A stretch of 64,000 nucleotides of DNA from Paraglaciecola polaris LMG 21857 (GTDB lineage Bacteria; Pseudomonadota; Gammaproteobacteria; Enterobacterales; Alteromonadaceae), in assembly GCF_000315055.1 (NCBI RefSeq), contig NZ_BAER01000023.1, forward strand, positions 62,001-126,000. The letters are read 5' to 3'. This document shows positions 63,837 to 64,000 of this stretch, piece after piece (within the stretch, counting starts at the first letter, position 1; each line of letters starts with the position of its first letter). The position numbers were made by a program, and so were the translations under genes. The notes under the pieces were generated by a model. That model had not been told where the DNA came from. It worked only from the letters and a program-made list of their open reading frames with translations, and did no database searches.

Positions 63837-64000
63837 CAGTATGTGCAAATTGAGCCGCGTTTACACATAACCGCGGCTCAGTTTCACTCTTAATCCCGCG
63901 TCAAATAGCATATTAACACTTCTATAACATCTGAATATGGTCACTCATAGTTAGATTCAATTTTACAATTTTACCCACTCAGTGGCATTGTCTATGACCT

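Overview
The window looks like a chromosomal segment of a marine gammaproteobacterium of the order Alteromonadales, most like the Glaciecola/Paraglaciecola/Alteromonas group. This rests on recognised protein families and gene order (rpoS-nlpD-popT-pcm-surE-truD-ispF-ispD-ftsB; mutH-rppH-ptsP-lgt; ygiM/ygiF), moderate to low G+C, and the abundance of TonB-dependent and FadL-type outer membrane proteins. The species call is inference. No rRNA, tRNA, CRISPR array, insertion sequence or prophage was seen.

Layout. 1-8.4 kb: truncated speA (arginine decarboxylase), a divergent GNAT-nitrilase fusion, a lone XRE regulator, an Fcy1-like cytosine deaminase, a YcdX-type PHP hydrolase, small SEC-C and DUF3718 proteins, a membrane protein, and a small membrane protein/LEA-like lipoprotein pair. 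8.4-15.4 kb: a minus-strand housekeeping block covering stress sigma factor, cell-division activator, undecaprenyl-phosphate recycling, protein and RNA maintenance, the MEP isoprenoid pathway and FtsB. 15.5-19.2 kb: TIGR03545/TIGR03546 pair, LysE exporter and YgiM-like SH3 protein. 19.3-24 kb: YgiF triphosphatase and an acetolactate synthase-like/aldehyde dehydrogenase operon. 24-30 kb: mutH-yhhN, then rppH-ptsP-TSUP-lgt. In lgt a G7 tract puts the two halves of the gene in different frames. 30-36 kb: SDR, dps, CPBP protease, fadL, EamA transporter and thyA. 36-40.8 kb: a response-regulator/CheC protein with a diguanylate cyclase, AmpG, and two envelope or unknown proteins. 40.8-46 kb: rapA, followed by a decayed rluA pseudogene in the space downstream, and a PIN-PhoH ATPase. 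46-49.2 kb: membrane protein, transglutaminase-like protein, two small proteins and a glutathione transferase.

49.3-57.1 kb is a coherent sucrose locus: a LacI-family regulator, amylosucrase, an MFS permease and a TonB-dependent receptor. The amylosucrase/permease intergenic region holds two operator-like CG-centred palindromes 33 bp apart. The expected flow is outer-membrane uptake, inner-membrane uptake, then conversion of sucrose into alpha-glucan plus fructose.

58-63.8 kb is a second catabolic locus: a fused 5-oxoprolinase/hydantoinase, a COG5631-type winged-helix regulator, and a divergent NRAMP-family transporter in which the canonical metal-ligand positions are all replaced. This is the best candidate for an under-described system, since it suggests an NRAMP-fold transporter that moves an organic substrate such as 5-oxoproline rather than a divalent metal.
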